From Ooceraea biroi (taxonomy: Eukaryota; Arthropoda; Insecta; Hymenoptera; Formicidae), in NCBI RefSeq assembly GCF_003672135.1, contig NC_039506.1:22166497-22230496 (forward strand): 64,000 bases of DNA, read 5' to 3'. How positions within the stretch are numbered: position 1 is the stretch's first letter; each line of letters starts with the position of its first letter. Made by a program: the position numbers and the translations under genes. Below are positions 48,501 through 61,202 of this stretch, in pieces. A model generated the notes under the pieces. That model made no database searches. It was not told the origin of the DNA and worked only from the letters and a program-made list of their open reading frames with translations.

Positions 48501-51500
48501 GTTACGAACGGCACGCGCGACGTGCCGCTACTCGAACGTGCCACCGGAATAATACATGTTGCATTTGTTTTCGTTAAAACGCTGACAAAACGCTGCTTCC
48601 CAGCATGGCGACCCTTTAATCTTCATTCGCGCCGTCTCGTTTGGGATAATCTCGTTTTCCCGCGAACGTCGTCGACGAACGTTCTCTCTCTTCTATTGCC
48701 ACGTGTTGCTCTATCATGAATGCCAAAGTACTCGGTTGCCGTTGACGCTATGACGCTGCAACGCCGCCGCGCGAATTCGAAAGGACGCGATAATTAATAA
48801 AAATTTACTATGAGAGATAATGAGAAAGAAAGAGAATGTTGAAGCGGAAATCATCAGTCCTCCCCCCCATCCGCGCCCGCCACTCTGCCCGCTTCGAAAC
48901 GCGACCCGATTAATTTGTCTTGATGCATATATATTAATAATTAATTAACTAATTAATATTTTGGCGGAGGTTGTCGTGGGATATCGGTGTATCTGCACAA
49001 ACGCGCCTAGAAAACAAATGTGGTAATATTCATTACCGTATGAATGGTAGATTTTTCTCTATTATTTCGACGCGTAATAAATATTCATTCATCTTTATTG
49101 TGCCGGCGCATTCGATGCAGTGTCCACGATAATATTACCATCGTTAATTATAATTCGATTCAATTTACTCGTTTATAACAATATCCTCGTTAATCCGCAT
49201 AATATTTTCACTTTTAATCCCGTATCGCGCACTGTCAATGTTCATGCGTTGCTGATTTCGTACTATCGATTGTCGTATAATAATCATGTAATAATTGGTA
49301 AATTACTTGTTAACCGACCAGAAAATTATGCCGATTCAATATGAAAATCGAGATCATAAATACTATGGCCTGTTACATATATTATATGCTTCAGGATTTT
49401 CCGGCTTTGACCGCATGTAAGGGATTAAGTGGCGTTGGAAATTACCACGCGTCCGCGATCAGATTTGCAACTTAAACGAGTTGAATGACAAATTAAAACG
49501 TTAATATATCATCAAGTGCAAATTCGTCGATGACAATGAAATTTCGTAGGACATTATGTCAGTGCGACAGCATAAATAGATGATAGCATACTTTTATCAA
49601 ATGATAATTGTGATCGTTAGCTGATTGTTATTCGATTTACTGTAAAAATTGGCAGCATTATGATATACCTGTGCTCGATGATATCTTTTACGTTGTCTTG
49701 TGCGCATTCTACGCAAATTGTGTAACCAATACCGTAACAGTAATTTGGAAGTGATCATTAACCCAGTTTTTCTCTATGCTCATGTCGTTATACGCTGGAA
49801 ACAAGCTGTAATAATATGTTTGTATTATTAGCGTCACTGTGGCGTAATGAAAAACACGTTTCGCCGCGGGATGGCAATGTTTTCGTGGCACGTTGCGGGG
49901 GTGCCTTCTATTTCGATTTCACGTAATATCGCTGTACCTTGTTAGTTCTTCATGTATGAATTTCAATATTTACGCAGGATATTTCATCCAAAAAAGCCCA
50001 CTGCAGTTATTCCGGTTGATCAATGATCGAAATTTCGAAAAACATCGTACATTCCGTATCACGTCGGGATCTAATTATTCGTAGCACGGAGAGCGTTATC
50101 TCGTGACTGCGATTCCAGATGATAAATGGCATTTCCATTCCGACCACGGACATGCTCTTTATCGAGTTGAACCATTTCGAGAATAACAGCACGCGTAATC
50201 TAGAAAGAGGTTTACGTGAGTTCTTAATAACGCGTGCGTAAGAAGCGTTCACGGCGAACCTTCGTTGAAAACCTGAAATGGAAGAGAAAAACGACGCTTT
50301 CGTTATCCTTAAGAGACGCGACAATCAATCTCTATTCCGCGGCAAGGTTTTAGAGCATTATCGTGCATGTCGCGTATGGAACTCACGCGAACGACGGAAT
50401 AACTTTGGCTGAGCAATTCGTAGGGACTTATCAGTCTGACATTTACGAGTAATGCGAAGCCTTTTTTGGAGTGAGCGATATATACTCTTGCCGGCTCAAA
50501 TTGGCAGCGTTACTCGCGAGAGATCGATATTTCATATCGAAATTCATGTCCCAGAATCATTGTTATTTTAATCATTTTTCTGTTTCGCCCGATAACATTC
50601 GGGTATCATATTTTCATCGAAATATAAAAATAAAATTTAATTAAGTATTTACAGAGAAATAAATAGTTCCATAAATTTGTTGTTTGTTAGAAATAGGAAA
50701 GATCGAAACGTGGTAATATCGTATTGCACTGTTGTATTTTGCCGGAATTACGTGAAATGAATTTTAACCGTTCGCGGATTCTCAATTCGCGCGAGCTCCG
50801 AAATTAATATCCGATTTTAATCGCAGTGAGCCCTGTGGAAAGTATCGATACCAAGTCATCGCGTCGCAAACTCGTCCGGAGTAAACTTGAACACTGGAAA
50901 TCGTCGCTATCAGCGCGCGTATGATAGCGGGACGCAATTCCAACGTATCAATAGCGACCGAGGGACGCTCCATTCCCCCCGTTTCGTCGCGCGTTATTCC
51001 GCGCGAAAGCGGAAATAAAACGATGATTTTTCGGCGCAGCGCGAATACGTGCGCGCGCGCGCTCGGCTCGGACCGTCCATCCGTCCGTTCGTTCGTGTGG
51101 CACACGTCCGTTTTCAGAAAAAATATCGCGAAAACGCGAAGCGGAGACTGCGATTTCCCTTCTGCTTATCAAGTCGGATCGTTGCCCGGACAAATTCACC
51201 CTCTCGCCGCGAGCACTGCACCGTGTGTTGCAAGTGCAGCGAGATTTCACCCCCTACCTATTGCATACCGTTGACCGAAATGACAACAGCACGAGGTCCT
51301 CTCTATCTATTAACAAATCGCAAATCTGTCTACACATTTCGGAGCATCTCTCGCGTCCCAATACAGTCGGCCGTTCACAGACGCTGGGCGTGGTGGGGAG
51401 ACGTGCGGCACACGTCTCGGGAGGGGGGGGGGATAAGCGACCGGTCTTTCATGGGGTCAGGTAAGAAGTTCCAGGAGGAAGGGAAGGGGAAGATATCTTG

Positions 51501-52240
51501 AAGAGGGAATCGAGGTGCGCGCACCAGTTGCGGTGATCGGGAGCGCCCTTCGTATTCCCCGGAAGAACACCCACCTGGCTGGTACATCTACGGTCCTCTA
51601 TGCCTATCGGTCGTACGGTTGCCTGTAGCATTGCACACGAGCACTGCACGACACTCTTAAATCACCATCATCTCCGCCACTGTGTGATCCTGCCCGCCAG
51701 GAACCAATCTCCTGCCCGAAGCTGGTCAGCTTTCCGACGGACCAATCGGCAAGCGGCGCGGCTGATACTCCGGCTGATCGGTTGTACGATCGCACAGGGA
51801 ACACCGCAGTACCGCATCCACGGGTGATCCCAGGTAGAAGGCTCCGAACCGCTCCTACACTGCACCCTGGTTCGTTATCTTACAGCAGCTCGCTCGTGTC
51901 GATACCGGTCGTCTGCCTCCCGGAGGCGCTCCAGTGACGTCCACGGGCACTCGGGGTAGCACGGTCCCACACGCGGCACGAGCAGTGTTCGAGGGAGACG
52001 ATTAGGGGTGGCGGAGTCAGTCGACCGAGTCCACCCGGCTGCACCCACCTCGGGACGCGACTCGGGGCGCAGGCTGTGCTACGGACGAACGTAGGGTGGC
52101 ACTATTGGGGGACGCGCGGGATCGACGTTCGCGGTTCCGGGGCTGGCAGTGCACTGACTCCTCCAACCTCCTCCGCTTCGACCCGAGCGTCCGCCGCTCT
52201 GACTCCCACGCGGCGCATGCGTGGCACGACGTAGCGATGT
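45520..52240. other. Long non-coding stretch, no gene seen
   Basis: GC-rich blocks (45960-48770, 50780-52240) alternate with AT-rich blocks (45520-45700, 48900-49700, 50540-50760). The 168-codon minus-strand frame at 47968-48474 has no motif. A CAG/GTAAGA donor-like site at 51458-51466 follows a G-rich run. 51600-51960 carries two CCAAT words (51703, 51742) and a TGACGT word (51935), but there is no supported transcription start. Confidence 0.45.
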
Positions 52241-52244
52241 TGCG

Positions 52245-52357
52245 CCGTCGTCGTCGTCGTCGTCGTCGCCATCGTCGCCGTCGTCGTTGGCATCGTCGTT
52301 GCCAGCGATGTCGTCATCGTCATCGTCATCGTCATCGTCGCGTCCGTCCCTCCTCCG

Positions 52358-52398
<41 letters not shown>
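52245..52398. repeat. CGT/CAT trinucleotide and (CTCCTG)n hexanucleotide cluster
   Basis: CGT/CGC/CAT trinucleotides occupy 52245-52340, followed by about seven CTCCTG hexamers (52358-52398). All six frames stay open across it, giving poly-Arg, poly-Ser, poly-Asp, Gly-Ala, Gln-Glu and Ser-Arg readings that inflate frames of 174-228 codons here. Confidence 0.95.
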
Positions 52399-52399
52399 G

Positions 52400-54350
52400 G
52401 ATCCCCTCTTCCCGTCGTGATTCCCTCTTCTCGCGCGCGCGATCGTGCGTGTAGTATCGCACACACGTATACGCGAACGCGCCGTCGTGCTTCCATCCCC
52501 CAAATCGGCACCCTCGAGCGAGAGAGGAAGAGAGAGGCGCTTCTCTCTGCCCCGGTAGCGGCACCCCCGTCTTGCAAACGGCGCATCGACGGCTCTCGCG
52601 CACTCTTCTCGTGTAAGAATAAGACCAGGAAAACGCTGCAGGTGGTTCGCACGGTGGGCGATCGCCGGCATGCGCCCTTCTGCGCGATTATCGAGTGTCG
52701 AATGAGTTCACATGATCGAGCACTTAGTCATGGACTGTTCCTCGTAACGTACGGACGCGTGACTCCCATAGGTCATGAATGAGATTAGGGTTAACTGCGG
52801 CGATTATGCAACGTACTGATGTAAATTTCTCCTCGGCGCTGCCTCGAACGTTCCGGGGAGCTCCTCAGTTTCGCATGAGTTAGACTAGTCAGTGGTCCGC
52901 TACTTGACCGAACCATTCTTAGTAGTTTATCTTTAATCGGACGCGGTGCTTTGGACTGACAAATATTTATTTCCATTCAATTTAAATCGAAAGATATCAT
53001 TTGTTTGGTAAAGTCTCGATTAACTCGATTCACAACGGACACAAATAATGATAGAGGTTTGATAGAGCATATAAATCCTTCGGCAATTAGTCAGATGTAA
53101 TTTAAATGTACAACGTACAATGAGAGTCGTAGCGTTACCGGCATTGTGTCACGAATGATCCACGAGTCTCCCCTTATCTTTTCTTTACAAACTTCTTCAC
53201 GGAGAAAGTCAGGAGTCGTTTGCTATCGGAACGACTCGATAATTAACCATACAACGACGATGTAATCTCGCGAGAGGCCGAAGTAATCGTAACATCATTA
53301 GTTTTAGTGACCATTTCGCAATGTCGCAGATAGGCAGAAAACAACATTTCGTAACGCTCTTCTCGGTAGTATATATGTCTCAGTGAAATGAGCGCTAATA
53401 AATAGGATTAAGTCAGTCTTATAGCTCGGCCATAACCGTACGCGCACATGCAAACTGAAAATGAATAGCTTGCGAGTGTGACAAGCGGGAATTTTCGCGA
53501 CGATTGTCGCCGGATATAGCGCATATCGGCATGAATAAGTTATACGCTTGTAGACGCGCCGCGACGTACTATGCATCGTTTTTGCTCGTTCCTCCGGCGG
53601 TCTTAGCTATTACCTCCGAATCGCGAACGACCGCTACGAGGCACAGCTGAATCGCGAGTCTCGAAACGAATTTGGCAGCGACCCGGAGATATCCGGGCGG
53701 TCGTTCAGATCTTGCGAGGGAGGACAGGATCTCGTTGGACGCGTTCCAGCGCTTTGGGCCAGTGCGACCGGCTTTTCCGATATGTGCAAAATTGGAATCA
53801 CGCTGGTGTGTATCCACCGGCTGATTAAGACATTCACGAAGAAAAAAATCTCGCGCGGAATCTATCGACGTTGCGAGCGTGACGCGCCGTCTATGATCTC
53901 GTTAACGATAGAGGAAAGTGGCGGTATAGTTCGGTGCGCGCGCTGTCGGAGATAAATTAGTAGATGGTGCAGATACACGCTCGCGTATACATGGTAGATT
54001 GGTTCTGGAAGTACAAAGTGAGCGCGTGTAGCACCTACTAAATTAAGGCGCGTTGTTAATTCGCCTCGCGATGCGCCCAATCCTCCTGCTCCTCCTCCCT
54101 CCCTCTCCGTCTTATCTAAAACTTCCGTGCAATAAAATTTAGAATGGCAAATGCAACTCCCTTTACATTGCTCGCGCAGCGTAATCCAATAAGTACAAAC
54201 AAGAATTTCGCCAAGACAATATCTCTAAAGTTATACACCACCGGAGGAGGAGAGAGAAAGAAAGAGAAAGAGAGAATCGCGCGCAACGTAATTTCTCTGC
54301 TGTTAAATATCTTAAAATCCGTACGAACAACCACTAAGAAGACTCGATAA
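52400..54350. other. Non-coding stretch, no gene seen
   Basis: GC-rich to 52780 and mixed afterwards. No domain, RNA gene or element is recognised. Confidence 0.5.
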
Positions 54351-54737
54351 TTAATTATCGCAGCTTACGCGGTAATACTCGGTTGGGAATATTTTATCTG
54401 TCTTATGTAGCGTGGCCATTTCGATAAGGAATACCCATGACCAGTCCGGAAAACAGAGGAGATAGAACATTTCACGGAAGATAGGAAGATGGGATATTTC
54501 CGTCGAAGAGAGGAGACTGTTGGAAGTTTTGCAGTCCATCGCTCGATACGCGTTATCGTAGAGTAAATTGACAAACTTCCTTTTGTTTACGGTCGCATTA
54601 ATTTGATTAAATAGTGATAATGCATCAGTTGTAGTAATATCATTAAATTGTTTACATAAGTCGAATTTTAACGTCCTGAATGAGAACATATTGCTTCTTT
54701 TGAGCATCGTATTGTGTGTATATGGTATCCATCTCAT
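54351..54737 (-). CDS. Unrecognised 128-codon ORF
   Basis: The longest open frame in the window that is neither low-complexity nor in GC-rich DNA. It starts with ATG at 54737 and ends with TAA at 54351-54353. The translation has mixed, globular-looking composition, with segments such as FDLCKQFNDITTTDALSLFN, KFVNLLYDNAYRAMDCK and FREMFYLLCFPDWSWVF, and an aromatic-rich C-terminal half that could include a hydrophobic helix. No family, signal peptide or repeat is recognised. It begins beside a TA-rich stretch and about 200 bp from a retrotransposon fragment, so an orphan transposon-derived frame is possible. A chance frame of this length is expected about once or less in AT-leaning DNA of this amount. 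Confidence 0.28.
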   Translation of the reverse strand: MRWIPYTHNTMLKRSNMFSFRTLKFDLCKQFNDITTTDALSLFNQINATVNKRKFVNLLYDNAYRAMDCKTSNSLLSSTEISHLPIFREMFYLLCFPDWSWVFLIEMATLHKTDKIFPTEYYRVSCDN

Positions 54738-54739
54738 CC

Positions 54740-54938
54740 ATATAACACGTCATATTACATATAATATATTATATAATATATATCCGTCGCCTGACGTATA
54801 TTAACGTAACATATAATATACTAAATAATACAATATATTATGGTAACGTGACTTTTCTAAGTCCTCTCGAAATTGAAACAAACACGTCTGTCTATGTGTG
54901 TTATCTGTACATGTATGTTAACTCTTTAAGAAGCGATC
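54740..54938. other. TA-rich low-complexity spacer
   Basis: Imperfect ATATAATATATT-type sequence without coding content. Confidence 0.6.
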
Positions 54939-55080
54939 ATTGGAAACGAGATAGCAGAATTGGCAAAAGAAAACTGAAGAAGTAAGTGATGATAGAATTA
55001 AAATACCGATTAAAGACTGGACACTTGTGTTTCGGAAAGAATATATATTAAAACTAGAAATAGAAGGAAAAACGGTATAA
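54939..55080 (+). mobile_element. Non-LTR retrotransposon RNase H fragment (decayed)
   Basis: The plus strand reads IGNEIAELAKEN, a close match to the GNEIAD-LAKEA motif near the C-terminal end of RNase H domains in Jockey-like non-LTR retrotransposons. After stops and a frameshift it continues as EEVSDDRIKIPIKDW and KEYILKLEIEGKTV to TAA at 55078-55080, resembling the linker that follows that domain in the family. Nothing of the reverse transcriptase was found upstream, so only a small internal scrap remains. The family is inferred from a short motif. Confidence 0.5.
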
Positions 55081-55089
55081 ACAGAGACT

Positions 55090-58000
55090 AGGGCTGGTAT
55101 TCAGTAACATTATAAAGAGCAATGAGGTCCCAATAAGTAAGGAAAAAGGGAAAAAAGGTCAAAAATAAAAATTGATTGATGACGTTAAATATTTTTTTAT
55201 AAAAAAGCGATCATCTGACAACAAAATCGTCTCTGAACCGTTACCGAGTTAATAATTCTGTACTATAAATAAACCAATTCGCGAGAACGATTATTTCAAC
55301 TCCGATTACGTATATATACTTCTCGATTTCTACAATATACATTATCTGTTATTTCTATTTTAAATCCGATATAACAGTATACAATATAGTATAAAATACC
55401 TAAAATTATACATCGCAATGCTCCTCGTTCAAAATTCTCCTTGTTTAGGTTTAATCTACATGAACTCTGGATTCAATATAATCCTAAAAAGAGACAGAAC
55501 ACACTCGGGAAGTATATTTAGAAGTTCCAATTAAGTGCGAGCCAACGAAGGTTAAGTAGCCGTGAAGGAACCTGGTTTGCTCCCATCTTCGGGCAAGAGA
55601 GTACCTTTCGTTCGTCGCACCTTCGGTACTGACGCTCAAGCGATGTCCCAGCGTTGTCGGTGCGGAGCGTCGCCTACTGTAATCCTTAATTGGTCCGCGT
55701 GATTCATTCGGTCCATTCATCGTAACTAAACTGTTCTTCGAAGGAGGACCGTCCTCGCCTCCAGCGACAGAACGAAACGCGTCGGATTCATCTCTCCTCT
55801 CTTCCTCGCTCTTTCGCTTCCTGTTGCCCACACTGGCTGTCCCGTCTCTCTCTGTCCTTTTCTCCCGTTCAATCTTAGTTACACGAGATACCGCAACTAC
55901 GTCCTTACGGTAGCCTGTCTTGCTGGCTGCCGTTATAACGTGAAATCAGATAAACAAACGCGGTCTTAACTCCGTCTGACATAATCAGCCGTTCGGATGG
56001 GAGGAGAAGCGACGAGAGAAAGAGAGCAAGTTGATGGGAGCAAACGATGAGGCAGGGAAAGAAGGAGACTTGAAGGTACGAGTTTGTTTGCGAATCTGAT
56101 AAAATTGCAGTGTCTGCTCATGTGTCAAATGTTTATATAAATGTTTATAAATGTGAATATTCCTACAATATTACTATGCCAATTGGGTCGTTTCTAACTT
56201 TTGACAGAAATTAAAACAGGAAAAATTTCTTTAAGTTTCCATCCTTCTCGATAATTTTCATGCGTCATTAAAAATTATTATCTCCGACAGATCGATATCT
56301 GTGCTTGGCAGATAATCACATGTGTTACAAACGCGCGAGCAGAGATGTCGAGATGCGATTGGCCTCGTTGTCGCTCGTGCGAATTCACGAGAGAAGCTCA
56401 GTAGGGGTCATCTAAGGATGATGGTGCCGACACGAGAGGGATGATGATCGTCCGGATCAGAAAAAGTACGAGGAAAAGGGTGCGCCCTATGGGTCCCGGC
56501 TGGGTGGATATTATTACGAGACTCTACGTTGTTCCCCCCTGTTCCGTCATGTACGTGCGGCGGTGACATTCGCGCAACGATGACGACGAGGACGACAACG
56601 ATGAGAAAGACGACGAAGATTACCCACTTTTCTACGGCCGCACGTCCCCTCGAACCTCGTTATTTCAAGAACGCGAGTTACTCTGGGGCCGAATGGAGAG
56701 ATCGCTGTCTCGACACCGATTACTAGGGCAGCATGGAACGTTTTTCTTATTTTAGTAAAAGAGCCGGCTATAAGAAAAGGTTGAGCATGCAAAAAATAAT
56801 GAAAAGAATATAGCTGGAAGTAACTCGATGTTATAATTACAAAATGTAACGTTGAATGACAATTAGTCGACAAAAATGCATTAATTTATGAATTAGTGCG
56901 GAGCAAGCTGTAAACTTGTTGGATTCAATGTGCGTTGATATTATTGAATTTCTGGTACTAATTTCTGGTAATTATTCTAATTACTATTATCGCACTTTAA
57001 TTTTACAAAGGCGTACTATTATGGGAAGTAATTTATTTTATTAACACTCGTGTTAGTTCGCTGAAATTTTATAATACAGACAATCGTACGCGGTAAAATC
57101 ATTTGAGTATATTTGAGAGGTATTTAATGTAATATTTAATATTAATATTAATTTAACATTTATGTGATATAGCCAGTTTTACTGAGTTGATTTGAACACA
57201 AAAGATAGTTGTAGTAGTTGTGATGAATACATGTGATCTCGAAATTTATATATATTCCGAAATAATCGAACTCGAGTTATCGAGTTCCGTTTTCAATGTG
57301 ACCGTTGTCGTTGAACTCGTACTGTGTGAATTCGAACCATCAAACCATGTCCAAATTTAATTTGACCATTTACAAGGCTACGATCATATCGCTCGATTCA
57401 ATGCAGAAGCTTATTGTTTCTCGATGGAATCTTGCGGGAATCAAATTTAGCTTTGGTCGTTGCATCAAAATACAGTTTCGATCCCATTTGAAAGTACAGA
57501 GAGAAAATTCCTCCTTTCACTCTCGTCTATTTCACGTGCTGTATCCTCCCTCGACCATCGTGACCACCTCATCGTCGTTTCCGACCCCTCCGGTTGCCTT
57601 GCGAGAAGCAGAATCAACGTGTAAGCTCGAATGTGTAAGTCATCGCGAAAGTCGAGAGGCGGAAGAGAACGGCGGATGGTTACCGGGCGCGCATCAAACC
57701 GGAAATATTCGACGACGAAGATCCAAGATTCGCGAAGGGGTTCGCGGAAGGGTGAATAATAACGTTTGAAATTCGAGACGCGGAATAAAACGATGTCGCG
57801 GACGAGAGGCGCGTTGTCAAAAAAGTAAAAAAGAAAAAGGTAGAAGAAAGGAAAGAAAAAAAGAAAAAGGATGTGGGCGTTTCTGGCGGATGCTGTCTGT
57901 GGCGGCGAGGGAGGACGGGCGGTTCGAAGAAAGCAAGGATCCCGCAGAAAGAGAGGGACGTATCCTCGCGTGTGTAGTCGACGGCAAAGCGAAAGGATGC

Positions 58001-60920
58001 AAGTGGGAATGCCAGGAAGGAAGGAAGGAAAGTAGGCTGGGAGCCAGGCTTCTAGGCTTCGTTCAATAAAATGGAATATCTAATAAGGGACAAATGCAGT
58101 CAAGGAAAGAATGGAAGGCACGGGCAAAGAAGGCGGATAGTTCGTTCGGGGGAGGGAAAACGGGGGGCGATTGAGCGGCGAGAAGAGACGTGAGTTCGAG
58201 GCCTTCGTTTCGCTTCCTCATGCTCCTCTCCTTGAGATACCCTAGAAGGATCGGAAAGCGAGGCAGATCCGCGAAGGAGTCAGAGATGGCCCGATGTATA
58301 AAACGACGACCTTTGAATGAGAAGAAAGGAGGGAGGCAGAATATGCAAAGTCAGAGAGCGTATGGAAATCAAGGCGCGATATCGGGAGTAGAGCTGCGCG
58401 GGGTGCGCGGAGAGGAGCGACGATTTCTGTCGGAGAATCTATTTGTGCAAGGTGTAACTTTCTTACACGGATCTCTTTTCATCCCGCGCTCCGATCAATC
58501 ATCGTGTTCTGCGTGCACTACGAGCGTCATCCTTTCAATCGTGCGGATGAAACGATTGCAAACGTATTTCCCATCGATAGCTGGTCCTTGGCCCTTCCCG
58601 TGAAAACCCTTCACGTATCCGCTCACCACCACTGCTCGTTTGCAACCGTATTCCAATCATTGCGTTGTATCTATATTGGAGAATTACGGTTGTGTATGCT
58701 ACGTAGCAACTAAACCATAATCTCGCTTTGATCAACGTAGCAAGGTGAGACCAGAGGTCTCTCGAAGGCGATGGGGGTTTCATTTCAATTTACATATGCA
58801 TCAGCGAGTGTCATTATCCTATCATTCTTAAGAATCGAGCTCAGGACTGAGCGAAGTGATTTACGAATATGTAAATATGGAACTTATCACAAGACCGTCT
58901 CATAACCGACGTTTCCGTCTCCCACATCCGTCATTCTTCCTGATTTAAAATTACAATCGACGGTTCCCTCACGAATGCGCGTCACTTTAGGAATTGTCAA
59001 TATTAAACCACAGGAGACCATGAATTATTTTGTCGGGCAATTGCGAAATTATTTTCTAAATAATCTAGGAGCAACAAGTTCCATCATTTAATTAGTAAAA
59101 GGTGCGTGCATTTTCACTCCAATTTCAAACATAGCATTACCGCAGTAATCTATTAAAATTCACACACGAATTTTATAAGTTCCGCAGAAATTAACGCGGC
59201 AATTTGGACCGTTTTTCATTTTTTTTTCGTTTTGATTCGCGGGTCAGATTCGTTCATCTGGACGTTGCGCAAAAATAGATTGCGCCTAAGAGAAGTAAGT
59301 TGCCCAAGATCGAAGTATAAGCGGAATCGCGCGGAAAGCACAGGATCAAGCGCAAACGATACAAAAGGCCTTTGCGCCGGAAGCGGTCGATGGGCGCCTG
59401 GGTGAACTCGTGAGGAAGGTGTCGAAGATTCAAGTTGTCTCGGATGATCCCGAACGAAACGTAGGAGGAAATTTCGAATAGGGCGCGACATCCCTCGCAC
59501 ACAATCAGTTGTAAGGCTGGCGTTATCGCGGGAAGAAGACGGGATGCCCGGGGTGGAGGTCGGGGAGCGGCGCGGAATAAAACCTCTTCAGAGACGCGTG
59601 TATAAGATGGATAGCTCCGGTTCTCTATGGAGGGTGCATCGGTGTGAGAGGGCGCCCGACGGGGCCTCTCCTTCCTCGTCGTGTTTCGTACGTGTTCGCC
59701 TTGCCGGATTCGAAGGATGCTAGGACGTTATCGATGACGTGGAGCGAGATTCGTAGGACGCTCTCGGAAACAGCGCGATTTCTTGAAAATTACTGGCCCG
59801 AGAAGAGGAGGGAGGGAGGGAGGCTTGTATCCCTCTTAAAATTTTTTATATTAGATTTACGACACCCATTTAACATTACATCGGTTATATTGCTATCTGG
59901 TTGAGATTGCTGTTCCTGTTTGAGATACGCTGGCAAATAGTGTGTTCTTATTTATGATGTTCCTTGATTTCACACGGATTATCTTGATTAATTCTGATTA
60001 GTGCGTAACGCCATCGTAACGAAAAGTTTCACGGAGTATACCCAACACTGTCGTGAAATGCAGCAACATCGCACGTGGTTCGCTTTTGTATCTTAACGAG
60101 CCGCCTGATGTATCTCTCTTCCCTTCCACGATGTTATCCCTACGAAGAAGGATCGCGTTCGTGGTTATCGCGTGATTAGATCGTCAGGATCGGGTTCTCA
60201 ATCGAGAGGAATTTATTTCTCGTGGATCTCACCCGCTGATACACGTTTGGAAAGCAGAAAGGGCGCGATCGCTTTGACACGGGTTTCACGTGGAGGGATT
60301 TATGCTAATGTTTCGCAGATATTAACTGCGTATGAAAGTACGCGAGTAATGTGGAAGTAACGCAAGATAAATCAATGAATTCTGTGTAAAATTAAAATTA
60401 AAATTACACTCTCCGATGCTGTTCCGAAATATTACTTTTAGCGTTTAAATAACGTGTGATTTTAATTCTTCAATTCTGGATACGTCCACGAGATGTTGCC
60501 TTCACCGTTTCTACTATACCGAGTCACGACCTCGAGTAGGATGTCTACGGAGTTACGGTTGACAGGTCGGGATAAGGAGAAAAGAAACAGCCCTCGGTTA
60601 TTTTATTTGCCGGTCATGACCTCTTCCATGTAGTATCGCGGTCAGTAAATGCTCTGTCGCGTATAGAACCGGGTGACATCCCAAATCCGAGAAATTAGAG
60701 TTCCACGGCAGAACGGCCGTAGTTATCGAGTTTTCCTCTGCGAAGAAGGAAAGACGAGCGTCATTAGTTACACGCGATGGGCTCTTTATCGCGGACGATA
60801 TAATACGAAGCACCGAGAGTTTTCCATTGGTTTATTAATTAATTTCATTACGAACGTGACGCGCCATTTTGTCGGATTCAGTTGTTTATGAATAATTTTG
60901 ATATTAAGGCAAATTTGTGG
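55090..60920. other. Long non-coding stretch, no gene seen
   Basis: AT-rich 55090-55490 and 56750-57300; purine-rich A/G tracts at 57826-57870 and GGAA units at 58014-58032. A 115-codon minus-strand frame at 55484-55831 has a disordered-protein look (NRKRKSEEERRDESDAF) but no conserved motif or paired splice signals. The 154-codon frame at 57305-57769 is motif-free. Confidence 0.45.
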
Positions 60921-61202
60921 GTCCTGACCATAGATATATTAAATATAGATAGAGCTTTGTCTATTTTATCGCGCGCAAAGATAAGTGGGGCAAGAGGGGT
61001 AGATTTTCCTCCTTCGCGCATGCGCAATTGCGCGTTTCTGCCACCGCGGGCGATTTGTCATTGTTTATTACATCGACGAGACAATATAAGGGAGGAAAAT
61101 TTGATAATCTAGATGATTTTAAATACTTTATCTTGGTGCGTGAACTTAGGGCAGAGATGGCGATAAAGCTTTATCTATATTTAATATATCTATGGTCCTG
61201 AC
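60921..61202. mobile_element. 266-bp MITE with 8-bp target duplication (P or hAT type)
   Basis: The element spans 60929-61194. Its ends are inverted repeats matching at 29 of the first 30 positions (23 exact, one mismatch, six exact), starting CATAGATATATT. GTCCTGAC is present immediately outside both ends (60921-60928 and 61195-61202), an exact 8-bp target-site duplication. Eight-base duplications are made by the hAT and P superfamilies. GTCCTGAC fits the hAT nTnnnnAn pattern and is one base from the P-element target consensus GTCCGGAC; terminal CA fits both. Inside, a further inverted pair ATTTTCCTCC (61003-61012) / GGAGGAAAAT (61091-61100) and GCGCATGCGC make the element highly foldable. 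It has no coding capacity, so it is non-autonomous. Perfect duplications suggest relatively recent insertion. Confidence 0.92.

Noticed and set aside
52079..52782. Frames of 174, 189 and 228 codons on both strands
   Set aside because: All span the CGT and CTCCTG arrays and show runs of one or two residues; non-repeat parts have no motif.
55484..55831. 115-codon minus-strand frame of disordered-protein character
   Set aside because: Length is within chance expectation at this GC content, and no acceptor/donor pair frames it convincingly.
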